Below are positions 1-9,141 of a stretch of DNA of 64,000 nucleotides, piece after piece. The notes beneath the pieces are model-generated. The model ran no database searches, was not told the DNA's origin, and saw only the letters and a program-made list of their open reading frames with translations. Source of the DNA: Dehalococcoidia bacterium (GTDB taxonomy: Bacteria; Chloroflexota; Dehalococcoidia; UBA2979); NCBI GenBank assembly GCA_028279505.1, contig JANQNP010000128.1:1-64000 (forward strand), written 5' to 3'. The translations under genes and the position numbers were made by a program. Every line of letters begins with the position of its first letter. Within the stretch, counting starts at the first letter, position 1.

Positions 1-1601
1 CCGCTGCCGGGCGCGAGCGCCTGCGTGATCAGCGGCGCGCCGATCAGATCGATCAGCGCCTGCGACTGCGCCTCGTGCGAGCTGACCGTCTGGATGCCGG
101 CCGCGCGGAAGCTGTCCGCCGCGCCCGGCTGCGACACGCGCGCGTAGATCTCCGCGTCGGGGCTGGCGGTGGCCAGGTACTGGCAGAACAGCAGGTTCGC
201 CTGATCGCTGTCCGTCGCGCCAACCGCGATCTTCGCTTCGCTCACGTCGAGATGTTCGAGGAACTTGATGTCCGTCGCGTCGCCGGCCTCGACCTCGAGC
301 CCGTCCGCGCTCGCTCGTGCGATCGCGTCCGTGTCGGCGTCGATCACCGTCACGTCGTAGCCGTCGTTCGAGAGCTTGGTGCCGACTCGTCGAGCGACGG
401 CACCCGCGCCGGCGATGATCGCGCGCATCGCTTTGACTCCTAGCAGGTCAGCCATCGGCCCGGCGTAGGTCGACTGTACCGCCACCGTCAGGAACACGGT
501 GAGGAACACCAGCGCCGACAGCACGTCGCCGCCCTCCTCCGGACCGAGCGCGTCCCCCGCGAACGCCGCCAGCGCCGCCGCCACCACCCCTCGAGGCCCG
601 ATCAACCCGATGTAGCTGCGCTCGCGCCACGTCAGGTCCGACCGCATCGCCGACACCCACACCGCCACCGGCCGCACCACCACCATCAGCCCGAGGATCA
701 CGATGAACCCCCGCGGCCACAGCTCGCGCACGACGTCCAGGTCCACGGTCGCCACCGCCAGGATGTAGATCGCCCCAACGAGGAACTTCGACAGGTCGTC
801 CTCGAACGACCGGACCTGCTCGGCGTGGGGGATCGGCCGCGCCGCCAGCAGCACGCCCATCACCGCGATCGCGGCCAGACCGGAGTCGTGAAGCATGTTC
901 TCCGCCGCGGCGAACGTCGCGACGGCCATTCCCAGCAGCAGCAGGTTCGCCTCGGCGGCGCCGGGCTCCTTGTTGATCCGCAACACCAGCCGCACCGCGA
1001 TCGCCCCCGCGATCCCAACGACCGCGCCGCCGCCGAGGCGAGTCGGCACGAAGAGGAACGGATCCGCCTCCAGCCCCGACAGCGCGATGTCGATCATGAC
1101 GATCGAGAACACCGCCCCCACCGGGTCGATCAGCACGCCCTCGCCCAGCAGCACCGCGCGCACGCGGTCGTTGAGCCGGACCTGCCGCACGAGTGGCGAG
1201 ATCACCGTCGGGCCGGTCACCGTCACCAGCGCCCCGAACAGCAGCGCCGTCCGCCACGGCAGCACGTCGAGCAGCCCGGCGAGCAACGCGCCCAGCCCGA
1301 AGGTGATCAGCAACCCGACGGTGAGCAGGTTGCGCACCACGGACCCGACGCGCCGCAGGTACGGCACGTCGATCGAGAACGCACCCTCGAACACGATCAC
1401 CGCGACGAGGACCTCGATCGCGACCGGGAAGACCTCCCCGATCTCCTCCGGGTCCACGAGGTCCAACACCGACGGTCCGGCGATCGCGCCGATCACGAGG
1501 AAGATCAGGACCGGCGGGAGCTTGATCCGCCGCGAGACCATGTTGGTCACGGCGACCGCGAACCCGATCACCCCGAGGGCGGACAGCGCCGCTGCTTCCA
1601 T
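1..1601 (-). CDS. Cation:proton antiporter with C-terminal TrkA-N domain (3' end off window)
   Basis: Membrane exchanger of Na+ or K+ for protons. The frame is open from an ATG at 1601 (GAGGAG a few bases upstream) to the window edge, at least 533 codons. About 385 residues of alternating hydrophobic segments contain TGPTVISPLV and LIDPVGAVF, typical of the Na+/H+ exchanger fold. From about residue 392 a Rossmann domain begins (IIAGAGAVARRVG, then VIDAD), the TrkA-N/RCK nucleotide sensor seen in KefB/C-like and CvrA-like proteins. It is the last readable gene on this strand; a thioredoxin-like lipoprotein gene ends 98 bp upstream in the same direction. Ion specificity cannot be read from sequence. 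Confidence 0.88.
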   Translation of the reverse strand, partial: MEAAALSALGVIGFAVAVTNMVSRRIKLPPVLIFLVIGAIAGPSVLDLVDPEEIGEVFPVAIEVLVAVIVFEGAFSIDVPYLRRVGSVVRNLLTVGLLITFGLGALLAGLLDVLPWRTALLFGALVTVTGPTVISPLVRQVRLNDRVRAVLLGEGVLIDPVGAVFSIVMIDIALSGLEADPFLFVPTRLGGGAVVGIAGAIAVRLVLRINKEPGAAEANLLLLGMAVATFAAAENMLHDSGLAAIAVMGVLLAARPIPHAEQVRSFEDDLSKFLVGAIYILAVATVDLDVVRELWPRGFIVILGLMVVVRPVAVWVSAMRSDLTWRERSYIGLIGPRGVVAAALAAFAGDALGPEEGGDVLSALVFLTVFLTVAVQSTYAGPMADLLGVKAMRAIIAGAGAVARRVGTKLSNDGYDVTVIDADTDAIARASADGLEVEAGDATDIKFLEHLDVSEAKIAVGATDSDQANLLFCQYLATASPDAEIYARVSQPGAADSFRAAGIQTVSSHEAQSQALIDLIGAPLITQALAPGS

Positions 1602-1698
1602 CGTGCTCCTCGCGCGGTGGAACGCGCCTCGCTCGCCGGCCGGACGCCAGATTACCGGAGGCTGACCGATACGCGAGGTGGCGGGAACCCGACGAGGG

Positions 1699-2898
1699 TT
1701 AGGCGCCCGTGGTGTAGGCGCCGAAGGTCACCGCGAACAGCGAGAAGTCCTCCGAGGCGGACAGCAGCCGCAGCTCACGATCGCCGAGCACCGGCAGCTC
1801 GACCACGGCGTACATCCGCGGTTCGTCAACGAGGATCACGCTCTGCCCGCTGTCGGTGAACGTGATGTCGCCCCCCGCCTCCTTGGGCGTGAGCGGGCGT
1901 CCGTCGATCTCGACGACCACCGTGTACGGCTCCTCGCTCGGCGACTCCAGGACGACGTTCACGCTCCGCGCCACGAACCGGAACGCGATGTAGTCGCTCG
2001 GCTCCTCGGTCGCTCGGCCGTGCACGAGCGCCTGGCGCTCGTTCCGCCACACCCCGTGCAGGTACCACTGGTTGTGGTTGCGCTCGGCGCCCGCCGGGAT
2101 GTCCTGGTACTCGAACGTGCGGTCCGGGGCCTCGTAGTACGCCGCCTGGGCGGCGTAGACACCGTTCGAGGTGAAGTTCCGCTCGTAGCCGCCGTACAGC
2201 TCGCGCGTGATCGCCCGCGCGTGCGGGTCCAGCCGCTGCGCGTTGACGCCGCCGCGTGGGATCGCCTCCACGTCGTAGCCGGCGCTCGTCAGCGCCTCCC
2301 GGATCTCGCGCTCGGTCTTGTCGTACGAGCCTTCGCCGAAGTGCTGGAAGCGGACCGACCCGTCCGCGCCGATCAGGTACTTCGCCGGCCAGAACGCGTT
2401 GTTGAACGCCTGCCACGTCGCCATCTCGTTGTCCTGCGCGACGGGATAGCCGAGGGCGTAGCGCTCCGTCGCCTCCACCACGTTCGGCCGCAGCTCCTCG
2501 AAGTCGAACTCGGGCGAGTGCACGCCCACGACCGTCAGCCCGTGCTCCGCGTACTTCTCGTGCCAGTCGCGCAGGAACGGCAGCGTGCGGATGCAGTTGA
2601 TGCAGGTGTAGGTCCAGAAGTCGACGAGGATCACCCGGTTCTCGTCGAGCAGCCCCTGGACGGTCAGCGCCTCGGAGTTGATCCACCCCTCGAGGCCCGC
2701 GAACTCCGGGGCGGTCGATCCACGCACGAGGCCCGGACCCAGCGTCGAGGGCTGCGGCGTGCGCGTCGCCTCGGGCGTGGCGCTGATCCCGGCGACGATC
2801 CCGGCCGCCGCGTCGCTGGTCGCGGGATCGGCGTCACCACACGCGCTCACGAGCACCGTCAGGATGACGAAGGCTGGCACGAGGCGGGCCGGTCGCAC
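1699..2898 (-). CDS. Thioredoxin-like (DipZ/TlpA type) lipoprotein
   Basis: Probable extracytoplasmic thiol-disulfide protein. With the GTG start at 2898 (CGGAG seven bases upstream) the product is 399 aa with a short signal peptide and lipobox LVSAC, lipid Cys at residue 20. A longer frame to 2973 exists but puts 25 non-hydrophobic residues before the signal. A Pro/Thr linker leads to a redoxin domain with the active site CINC (about residues 99-102) in the context FWTYTCINC, the form seen in DipZ and its relatives. The C-terminal half resembles the DipZ C-terminal beta-rich domain. No CcdA-like membrane partner is visible next to it, so the electron donor is unknown. Confidence 0.85.
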   Translation of the reverse strand: MRPARLVPAFVILTVLVSACGDADPATSDAAAGIVAGISATPEATRTPQPSTLGPGLVRGSTAPEFAGLEGWINSEALTVQGLLDENRVILVDFWTYTCINCIRTLPFLRDWHEKYAEHGLTVVGVHSPEFDFEELRPNVVEATERYALGYPVAQDNEMATWQAFNNAFWPAKYLIGADGSVRFQHFGEGSYDKTEREIREALTSAGYDVEAIPRGGVNAQRLDPHARAITRELYGGYERNFTSNGVYAAQAAYYEAPDRTFEYQDIPAGAERNHNQWYLHGVWRNERQALVHGRATEEPSDYIAFRFVARSVNVVLESPSEEPYTVVVEIDGRPLTPKEAGGDITFTDSGQSVILVDEPRMYAVVELPVLGDRELRLLSASEDFSLFAVTFGAYTTGA

Positions 2899-3025
2899 GC
2901 AGAACTCCGGTCTGTGGTGGGCCTCTGAGCGTAGCACCGGCCCGCCGTGAAGCCGGAGCCCGCTGCCGATCACGACCGCGGCGGTCCATCACATCCGTTG
3001 CGCCGCGTCGATCGAGCCGAGTACC

Positions 3026-4357
3026 GTGACGCTCCGAGATCGGACCTCGATGACAGTTCGCGACCCCGCCTCGGCCGAGCAGCCGGAGGCGTCGTCAGGC
3101 GGGGCGTCGCCCGAGCCACCGCGACGGCGGATCCCGGTGCCCTCGTTCACCGCGATGGGCTATCGCGACTTCCGCTTCTACTGGGTCAGCACCGCCACCC
3201 TCTTCGTCGACCAGGGGATGGCGAACGTCGCCCTCGCCTGGCTGATGCTCGAACTCACCGATTCCGTCGCCTGGGTCGCGTTGGCCGTTGCCGTCCGAGG
3301 CTTGCCGCTCTTCTTCCTGACCATTCCCGCCGGCGTGCTGGCCGACCGGATGGACCGGCGGTTGTTGCTGATGGTCACCCAGGTCATCGCGGCCACGTCG
3401 GCGATCGTGTTCGCCATCCTCGTCGCAACCGACCTTGCGACCGCGCCGCTCGCCCTCATCTACGCAACAATCCTCGGAAGCAGCACCGCCGTTGGGCTGC
3501 CCACACGCCAGGCGATCATCCCCATGCTGGTCCCCCGCGAGCACCTGCTGAACGCGGTGGTCACGGGGTCGATGGCACGCACCTCCTCGCAGCTCATCGG
3601 TCCCGCACTCGCTGGCGTCCTCATCGACCTGTGGGGCGTCGAGGCGTCGTTCGCGGTGCAGGCCGCATTCATCGTCGTGAGCACCCTGACCCTGATCCCG
3701 ATGCGTCGCGAGACGATGCGCATCGTGGAGCAGGAGGATCGCCCGAGCTTCTCGATCCGCGGCGACGTCGTCGAGGCATGGCGCTTCCTCCGTGCCAACG
3801 TGCCGCTGCTCGTGATCATCGGTCTGATGGTCAACACCGGCCTCTTCATGATCGGGCCCAACCAGGCGCTGGTCCCGGTCATCGTCAAGGACGAGCTCGA
3901 CGGCGGGTCGGGCGCCCTCGGCCTCATGTTCACCGCGATGGCCTTCGGCACGCTCAGCACCTCGCTCTTCCTCACCTCGCTCGGCGGGATGAAGAACAAG
4001 GGGGGCTTCTTCGCGATGGCGCTGATCGGCGGCAGCATCTGCTTCATCGGCATCGCGCTCTCGCCCGTGATCTGGCTCGCGATGCTGTTCTTCTACTTCT
4101 GGGGCGCCTTCGGCGGGTTCTTCGTCTCGATGAGCCAGTCGCTGCTGCAATCCCACACGCCGCAAGAGGTGATGGGCCGCGTGATGTCGGTCAACGCGCT
4201 TTCCTCGCAGGGGACGATGCCCCTCGGCGCGCTACTTGCCGGGGCGCTGGCGAGCCTGTTGGACGTCCAGACGGCGGTGCTGATCCAGGCGTTCATCTGC
4301 GCCGCGATCGCGATGTCAGCACTTCTCTTCATTCCTCGTTTCCGGCGGCTCAGTTAG
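3026..4357 (+). CDS. MFS transporter
   Basis: Major facilitator superfamily protein of about 443 aa with a 45-residue hydrophilic N-terminus, then roughly twelve hydrophobic segments. The loop LADRMDRRLLL after the second to third helix is the MFS signature A region, and the overall pattern (short central loop, FRFYWVSTATLFVDQGM start) matches the MFS_3/enterobactin-exporter-like group, usually drug or metabolite exporters. The first possible start is GTG 3026; ATG 3050, eight codons on, is equally possible. The gene is divergent from the thioredoxin-like lipoprotein gene and is followed 13 bp later by an ABC-F gene, so the two may be cotranscribed. Substrate cannot be inferred. Confidence 0.85.
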   Translation: MTLRDRTSMTVRDPASAEQPEASSGGASPEPPRRRIPVPSFTAMGYRDFRFYWVSTATLFVDQGMANVALAWLMLELTDSVAWVALAVAVRGLPLFFLTIPAGVLADRMDRRLLLMVTQVIAATSAIVFAILVATDLATAPLALIYATILGSSTAVGLPTRQAIIPMLVPREHLLNAVVTGSMARTSSQLIGPALAGVLIDLWGVEASFAVQAAFIVVSTLTLIPMRRETMRIVEQEDRPSFSIRGDVVEAWRFLRANVPLLVIIGLMVNTGLFMIGPNQALVPVIVKDELDGGSGALGLMFTAMAFGTLSTSLFLTSLGGMKNKGGFFAMALIGGSICFIGIALSPVIWLAMLFFYFWGAFGGFFVSMSQSLLQSHTPQEVMGRVMSVNALSSQGTMPLGALLAGALASLLDVQTAVLIQAFICAAIAMSALLFIPRFRRLS

Positions 4358-4370
4358 CCTCGATCGCACG

Positions 4371-5963
4371 ATGTTCTACGCGGAATCGATCACGAAGTCG
4401 TTCGGCAGCGACGAGGTACTCGGCGGCGTCTCGTTCACCATCGGTGACGGCGAGCGGGTCGGCCTTGTCGGGCCCAACGGCGCCGGCAAGTCCACGCTGA
4501 TGCGGGTGATGGCGGGCGACGATGCGCCCGACACCGGCAGCGCCGGCCACCGCGGCGGCGACCTGGAGTTCCTCCGCCAGGAGGCCGGCCTCGAGGCGAC
4601 GAACACCGTCCTCGAGGAGATGTGGCTCGCCTTCCCCGAGGCCCGCGCCATCGAGCGTCAGCTCGAGGACCTCTCCGCCGAGATCGCCACCGGCGAGGGC
4701 GATCTGGACGCCCTGATCACGCGCCAGGCGGAGCTCTTCGAGCGCTTCGAAGCCCTCGATGGCTATCGCATCGACAAGCGGATCGGCCGCGTGCTCGCCG
4801 GCCTCCGCTTCGCGCCCGACGACGCCGCGAAGCGCTGCGGTGAGTTCTCCGGTGGCTGGCAGATGCGGATCGCCCTCGCGAAGGTGCTCGTGCACCGGCC
4901 GGACCATCTCCTGCTTGACGAGCCGACGAACCACCTCGACCAGGCGGCCCAGGACTGGCTCGGCGAGGAACTCAGCTCCTACCCCGGCACGATCCTCCTC
5001 GTCACCCACGACGGCTCGTTCCACGACCGCGTCGTGAACCGCGTGCTCGAGCTGCGCGACGGTCGCGTCACCAGCTACAGCGGCAACTACACCGACTACC
5101 AGCGCCAGAAGGCCGCGAAGCTCGCCGCCCAGGACGCCGCCGCCGCGCGCCAGGAGCGCGAGATCGGTCGCCAGGAGCGCTTCATCGAGCGCTTCCGCTC
5201 GAAGGCGACCAAGGCCACCCAGGTCCGCAGCCGCGAGAAGGCGCTCGAGAAGGTCGAGCGCATCGAGCGCACCCGTTCGGAGCGCGAGGTGCACTTCGAG
5301 CTCAGCGCCGCCGGCAGGACGGAGCTCGAGGTGCTCGCTGCCGAGCACGTCGGCCACCAGTACGAGGACGATGAGGTCGTCCTGATCGACGCGAGCCTCC
5401 ACGTCGAGCGCGGCGACCGCGTCGTGCTGATCGGTCCCAATGGCGGCGGCAAGTCGACGCTGCTGCGCATCCTCGCCGGCGAGCTCACCGCCACCCAGGG
5501 CGCGATCGAGTGGGCGCCTCGCGCCCGCCTCGGCTACTACGACCAGCACCAGGACGAGGCGCTCGACCCATCGAGGACCGTCCTCGACGAGGTGCGCTCG
5601 GTCGCCGACGGTCAGAGCGACGGCGCGCTCCGCAAGGTGCTCGGCCGCTTCCTCTTCCACGGCGACGACGTCTTCAAGCCCGTGTCGGTGCTCTCCGGCG
5701 GCGAGCGCAGCCGCGTCGCGCTCGCCAAGTTCCTGATCCGCCCCGCCAACGTCCTGCTACTCGACGAGCCGACGAACCACCTCGACCGCGCCACCCAGCG
5801 CAAGCTGGTCGACGCCCTCGAGGGCTACGACGGCACCGTGATCTGCGCGAGCCACGACCCCGAGATCCTCGACCGCGTCGCCACGCGGGTCTTCGAGGTG
5901 CGCGACGGCGAGTGTCTCGAGCTCGAGGAGCGCCGCAAGCTGCCGGTGGCGCTCCGCTCCTGA
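4371..5963 (+). CDS. ABC-F family ATP-binding protein
   Basis: Soluble tandem-ATPase protein (530 aa) of the ABC-F family, which acts on ribosomes (EttA, Uup, antibiotic-resistance factors) rather than in transport. Two nucleotide-binding domains are complete: Walker A GPNGAGKST near residue 36, signature FSGGW, Walker B LLLDEPTNHLD; then, after a charged helical linker rich in Arg/Lys/Glu (about 240-310), Walker A GPNGGGKST, LSGGERSR and LLLDEPTNHLD. No membrane segments. It starts 13 bp after the MFS gene. Assignment to a subfamily (Uup-like versus resistance-type) would need a tree; the lack of a long C-terminal extension argues against classical Uup. Confidence 0.92.
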   Translation: MFYAESITKSFGSDEVLGGVSFTIGDGERVGLVGPNGAGKSTLMRVMAGDDAPDTGSAGHRGGDLEFLRQEAGLEATNTVLEEMWLAFPEARAIERQLEDLSAEIATGEGDLDALITRQAELFERFEALDGYRIDKRIGRVLAGLRFAPDDAAKRCGEFSGGWQMRIALAKVLVHRPDHLLLDEPTNHLDQAAQDWLGEELSSYPGTILLVTHDGSFHDRVVNRVLELRDGRVTSYSGNYTDYQRQKAAKLAAQDAAAARQEREIGRQERFIERFRSKATKATQVRSREKALEKVERIERTRSEREVHFELSAAGRTELEVLAAEHVGHQYEDDEVVLIDASLHVERGDRVVLIGPNGGGKSTLLRILAGELTATQGAIEWAPRARLGYYDQHQDEALDPSRTVLDEVRSVADGQSDGALRKVLGRFLFHGDDVFKPVSVLSGGERSRVALAKFLIRPANVLLLDEPTNHLDRATQRKLVDALEGYDGTVICASHDPEILDRVATRVFEVRDGECLELEERRKLPVALRS

Positions 5964-6031
5964 ACACACAGCTACACCACAAGGGCCGGCGGAGCGGCGT
6001 CGCCCGACGTCGCTTCCCGTAGAATCGCGCG

Positions 6032-7243
6032 GTGACCACGACGCAGCTCGCCCTGACCGACGGCTACCAGCCCGCCCGCATCGAGGCGCGGATCCAGGCC
6101 TTCGAGGACTTCGGCATCCACCGCACCGGCTGGCCCGCCGATGACCAGACCACGAGCTGGCTGATCGACGAACTCGCCGCCGCCGGCATCGACGCGGAGT
6201 CGGAGCGCTTCAAGTTCCCTCGCGTCGAGGTCCGTCGCGCCGAGGTCCGCGTCGGATCCGACCGCATCGAGGGCGTCCCTCTCTACGACGCCGGCTTCAC
6301 CGACATCGGCGGCATCGACGGCGAGATCTGCGAGGACACCGACGACGACCCGTTCGGCAAGATCGTGCTCGCCACCTCGGTCCTGCGCGGCTCAGAGGAG
6401 TGGGCCGACGCCGTGCTCGGCGACCGCATCGAGGAGCTGACCGACCGCGGCTGCGTCGGCCTGATCGTCCCGCGCGGCGACCGCGACGGCGCGATCGTCC
6501 TCCGCAACGCCCACCGCATCGAATCCCCGCACGTCCTCCCGGTACTCCAGATCGCCCCCCGGGACGCCGCTACGCTCCAGTCGCAGATCGTGATCGGTGG
6601 TGAAGTCGTCCTCGAGGCCGACGGCGAGCGGCTCCGCTCCAACGCCACGAACGTCCTCGCCACGATCACCGGCTCCGATGCGGAACTCACGCCGATCGGC
6701 ATCGTCACGCCGAAGTCCGGCTGGTTCACCTGCGCCGCCGAGCGCGGCGGCGGCATCGCGGTCTTCCTCGCGCTCGCCGAGAGCCTGGCCGCCGATCCGC
6801 CCCGCCGCACGATCCACCTGCTCGCCAGCTCAGGCCACGAGCTCGACTTCTACGGCATCCGCTCCTACGCCCGCACCCACCGCGAGCACATCGCCGGTGC
6901 GGCCGCCTGGCTCCACCTCGGCGCTTCCATCGGCGCCCGCGAGCCGCGCGCCGCCGTCGCCGCCAGCGACGACGCGCTGAACGCCCTCATGCTCGCGGCC
7001 GTCGAGGCGGAGCAGCTCGAACCAGCCATGCGCCGCCCCCCGGGGCCGTCGCAGGGCGGCGAGGCGCTGATCATCAGCGAGCTGAAGACCCGCTACGTCA
7101 GCTTCCTCGGCGGCCACGCCTACTTCCACTCGCCGAACGACACCGTCGCGAACGCGGTCGACGCCGAGCACGTCGCCCGCTGGGCACGCGCGGCCCGCGC
7201 CGTCCTCGAGGGCATGCTCACCCTCGAGGACCCCGCTACCTGA
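6032..7243 (+). CDS. M28-peptidase-like protein with degenerate metal site
   Basis: A 403-aa cytoplasmic protein (no signal) laid out like an M28 aminopeptidase: an early alpha/beta segment, a PA-like insert (about 70-195), then the zinc-peptidase core. The segment RRTIHLLASSGHELDFYG matches the usual region with the catalytic Glu, and HAYFHSPNDT matches the last His region. However, the positions that normally read HxD and the bridging Asp are VTPKSGW and ERGGGIA, so most metal ligands appear lost. It may be a non-catalytic homolog. Start is GTG 6032, no strong SD. Its TGA overlaps the ATG of the next gene (TGATG), suggesting translational coupling. Confidence 0.6.
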   Translation: MTTTQLALTDGYQPARIEARIQAFEDFGIHRTGWPADDQTTSWLIDELAAAGIDAESERFKFPRVEVRRAEVRVGSDRIEGVPLYDAGFTDIGGIDGEICEDTDDDPFGKIVLATSVLRGSEEWADAVLGDRIEELTDRGCVGLIVPRGDRDGAIVLRNAHRIESPHVLPVLQIAPRDAATLQSQIVIGGEVVLEADGERLRSNATNVLATITGSDAELTPIGIVTPKSGWFTCAAERGGGIAVFLALAESLAADPPRRTIHLLASSGHELDFYGIRSYARTHREHIAGAAAWLHLGASIGAREPRAAVAASDDALNALMLAAVEAEQLEPAMRRPPGPSQGGEALIISELKTRYVSFLGGHAYFHSPNDTVANAVDAEHVARWARAARAVLEGMLTLEDPAT

Positions 7244-8520
7244 TGACCGCCGTATCGCTCCAGCTCGGCGTGATCGCCGTGCTCATCGGCGTCAACGCGC
7301 TCTTCGCGGGCGCGGAGCTCGCCCTGATCTCGCTCAACCAGCGCCAGATCGAGCGCATGCAGCGCGCCGGCGGGGCCGCTGCCATCGCCGCGCGGCTCGC
7401 CGAGGATCCCACCCGCTTCCTCTCCACGATCCAGGTCGGCATCACTTTCGCCGGCTTCCTCGCCTCCGCGGTCGCCGCGGTCAGCCTCGCCGAGCCGCTG
7501 ATCCCCACCCTCGAGGACCTGATCGGCGGTGCCGCGGAGCCGGTCGCCGTGATCCTCGTGACCGTCGCCCTCGCCTTCCTGACGTTGGTCGTCGGCGAGC
7601 TGGCGCCGAAGCGGATCGCGATGCAGCGCGCCGCCGGCTGGGCGACCTTCGCCGCGTGGCCGCTGCACGGTCTCTCTGTCATCGCCCGCCCCATCGTCTG
7701 GCTGCTCGCCGCCGCGACGAACCTCCTCGTCCGCCTCGCCGGCGTGGATCCCGAGGCCGGTCGCGCCGCCCTCGGCGCGGACGAGATCCGCGATGTGATC
7801 GCCTCCACCTCGGCCTTGGGCCCGGAGCAGCGACGGATGATCGCCGGCGCCTTCGAGAGCAGCGAACTCGCCGTGCGTGACGTCCTCGTGCCCCGCCGCG
7901 AGATCGTCTCGCTCCAGGCCGAATGGACCGTCGCCGAGGGCATCGCCGCCCTGCGGTCGTCCCGGCACACTCGCGCCCCCGTGATCCGCGAGGACATCGA
8001 CCACGTCGTCGGCACGATCCACATCCTCGACCTGCTCGGCGTCGAGGGCACGGTCGGAGAGCACAGCCGCGAGACCGTCATCTTCCCGGAGTTCGTCCGT
8101 GTGATTGAGGCGCTCAAGCAGATGCAGGCCCAGCGCCTCCAGATGGCGATGGTCGCCGACGAGCACGGCGGCATCGACGGCATGGTCACGGTGGAAGACC
8201 TCGTCGAGGAGATCGTCGGTGAGATCTTCGACGAGTTCGACCCGAAGGTCGCCGCCGTCCGCCGCGAGATCGACGGCAGCCTGATCGTGCGCGGCGAGTT
8301 CCCGCTCCACGACCTCAACGAACTCAACGTCCTCCTCGAGGTCGACGGCCCCTACACCACCGTCGGCGGCCTCGTGATGGACCGCCTCGGCCGCGTCCCC
8401 GAGGTCGGACTGACCGTCAGCGAGGGCAACTGGAACTTCGAGGTCACCTCGATGCGCGGCCTCGCCGTGCGCACGGTGCGGCTCAGCCTGGCGGAGCCCC
8501 CCGAACCTACCGAGGACTGA
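7243..8520 (+). CDS. CNNM/CBS/CorC-HlyC domain membrane protein (hemolysin-like family)
   Basis: A 425-aa inner-membrane protein of the family called hemolysin-like or CorC/YtfL-like, linked to Mg2+/Co2+ efflux in characterised members. Domains in order: a DUF21/CNNM membrane domain (about residues 1-190, four hydrophobic segments, with the conserved AELALISLNQRQI motif after the first), a tandem CBS pair (about 205-330, containing VRDVLVPRREIVSL and HGGIDGMVTVEDLVEEIVG), and a CorC_HlyC domain to the end (VRGEFPLHDLNELN). ATG 7243 overlaps the preceding stop codon. It converges on cysC with a 30-bp gap that shows no clear terminator. Confidence 0.9.
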   Translation: MTAVSLQLGVIAVLIGVNALFAGAELALISLNQRQIERMQRAGGAAAIAARLAEDPTRFLSTIQVGITFAGFLASAVAAVSLAEPLIPTLEDLIGGAAEPVAVILVTVALAFLTLVVGELAPKRIAMQRAAGWATFAAWPLHGLSVIARPIVWLLAAATNLLVRLAGVDPEAGRAALGADEIRDVIASTSALGPEQRRMIAGAFESSELAVRDVLVPRREIVSLQAEWTVAEGIAALRSSRHTRAPVIREDIDHVVGTIHILDLLGVEGTVGEHSRETVIFPEFVRVIEALKQMQAQRLQMAMVADEHGGIDGMVTVEDLVEEIVGEIFDEFDPKVAAVRREIDGSLIVRGEFPLHDLNELNVLLEVDGPYTTVGGLVMDRLGRVPEVGLTVSEGNWNFEVTSMRGLAVRTVRLSLAEPPEPTED

Positions 8521-8550
8521 CCCGCCCTCGAGGCCTGACGAGACGGCGCG

Positions 8551-9102
8551 CTAGGCAGTCGAGCGACTCGGAACGAGCTGCTCCGCCTCGAGCCAGCCCA
8601 TGATCGCCGCCAGCGACTCATCGACGCTCTGCACGCCGCTGTCGACGCGAACCTCGGGCGACTCCGGCGGCTCGTACGGATCCGAGATACCGGTGAACTG
8701 CTCGATCTCGCCCCGGCGCGCCTTCGCGTAGAGCCCCTTCACGTCGCGCGCCTCGACATGTTCGAGCGCGCAGTCGACGTGCACCTCCACGAAGCGGTTC
8801 GCCATCGCCCGCACCCGGTCGCGGGTGTCCCGGTACGGCGAGATCGCCGCCACGATCGAGACCACCCCGTGCTGAGCGAGCAGCTTCGCGACGTACCCGA
8901 TCCGCATCACGTTGGTATCGCGGTCCTCGCGCGAGAAGCCGAGCCCCTTCGTCAGGAACTCCCGCATCTCGTCCCCGTCGAGCAGCTCGACCGGCACGTC
9001 GCGCTCCCGCAGGTCAGCCGCGATCAGCTCCGACAGCGTCGACTTCCCGGCGCCGGATAGCCCGGTCAGCCACAGGACGAAGCCAGTTCCGTTCGCGGGC
9101 AT
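8551..9102 (-). CDS. cysC: Adenylyl-sulfate (APS) kinase
   Basis: Phosphorylates APS to PAPS, the sulfate donor for sulfotransferases and for assimilatory reduction. The 183-aa product has the P-loop GLSGAGKST at 13-21, DGDEMR, the FSREDRDTN segment, a SPYRDTRDRVR loop and the DVKGLYAKARRGEI segment characteristic of CysC. Start ATG 9102 is supported by GGAGG six bases upstream. It is a stand-alone kinase: no ATP sulfurylase (cysD/cysN/sat) or PAPS reductase lies in the window. It sits 39 bp downstream of the Wzz/tyrosine kinase gene on the same strand, which places PAPS synthesis beside polysaccharide genes. Confidence 0.93.
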   Translation of the reverse strand: MPANGTGFVLWLTGLSGAGKSTLSELIAADLRERDVPVELLDGDEMREFLTKGLGFSREDRDTNVMRIGYVAKLLAQHGVVSIVAAISPYRDTRDRVRAMANRFVEVHVDCALEHVEARDVKGLYAKARRGEIEQFTGISDPYEPPESPEVRVDSGVQSVDESLAAIMGWLEAEQLVPSRSTA

Positions 9103-9141
9103 CAGCGGCCTCCGAGGGCGGGCGCGCGGCGTCGGTCGCGG

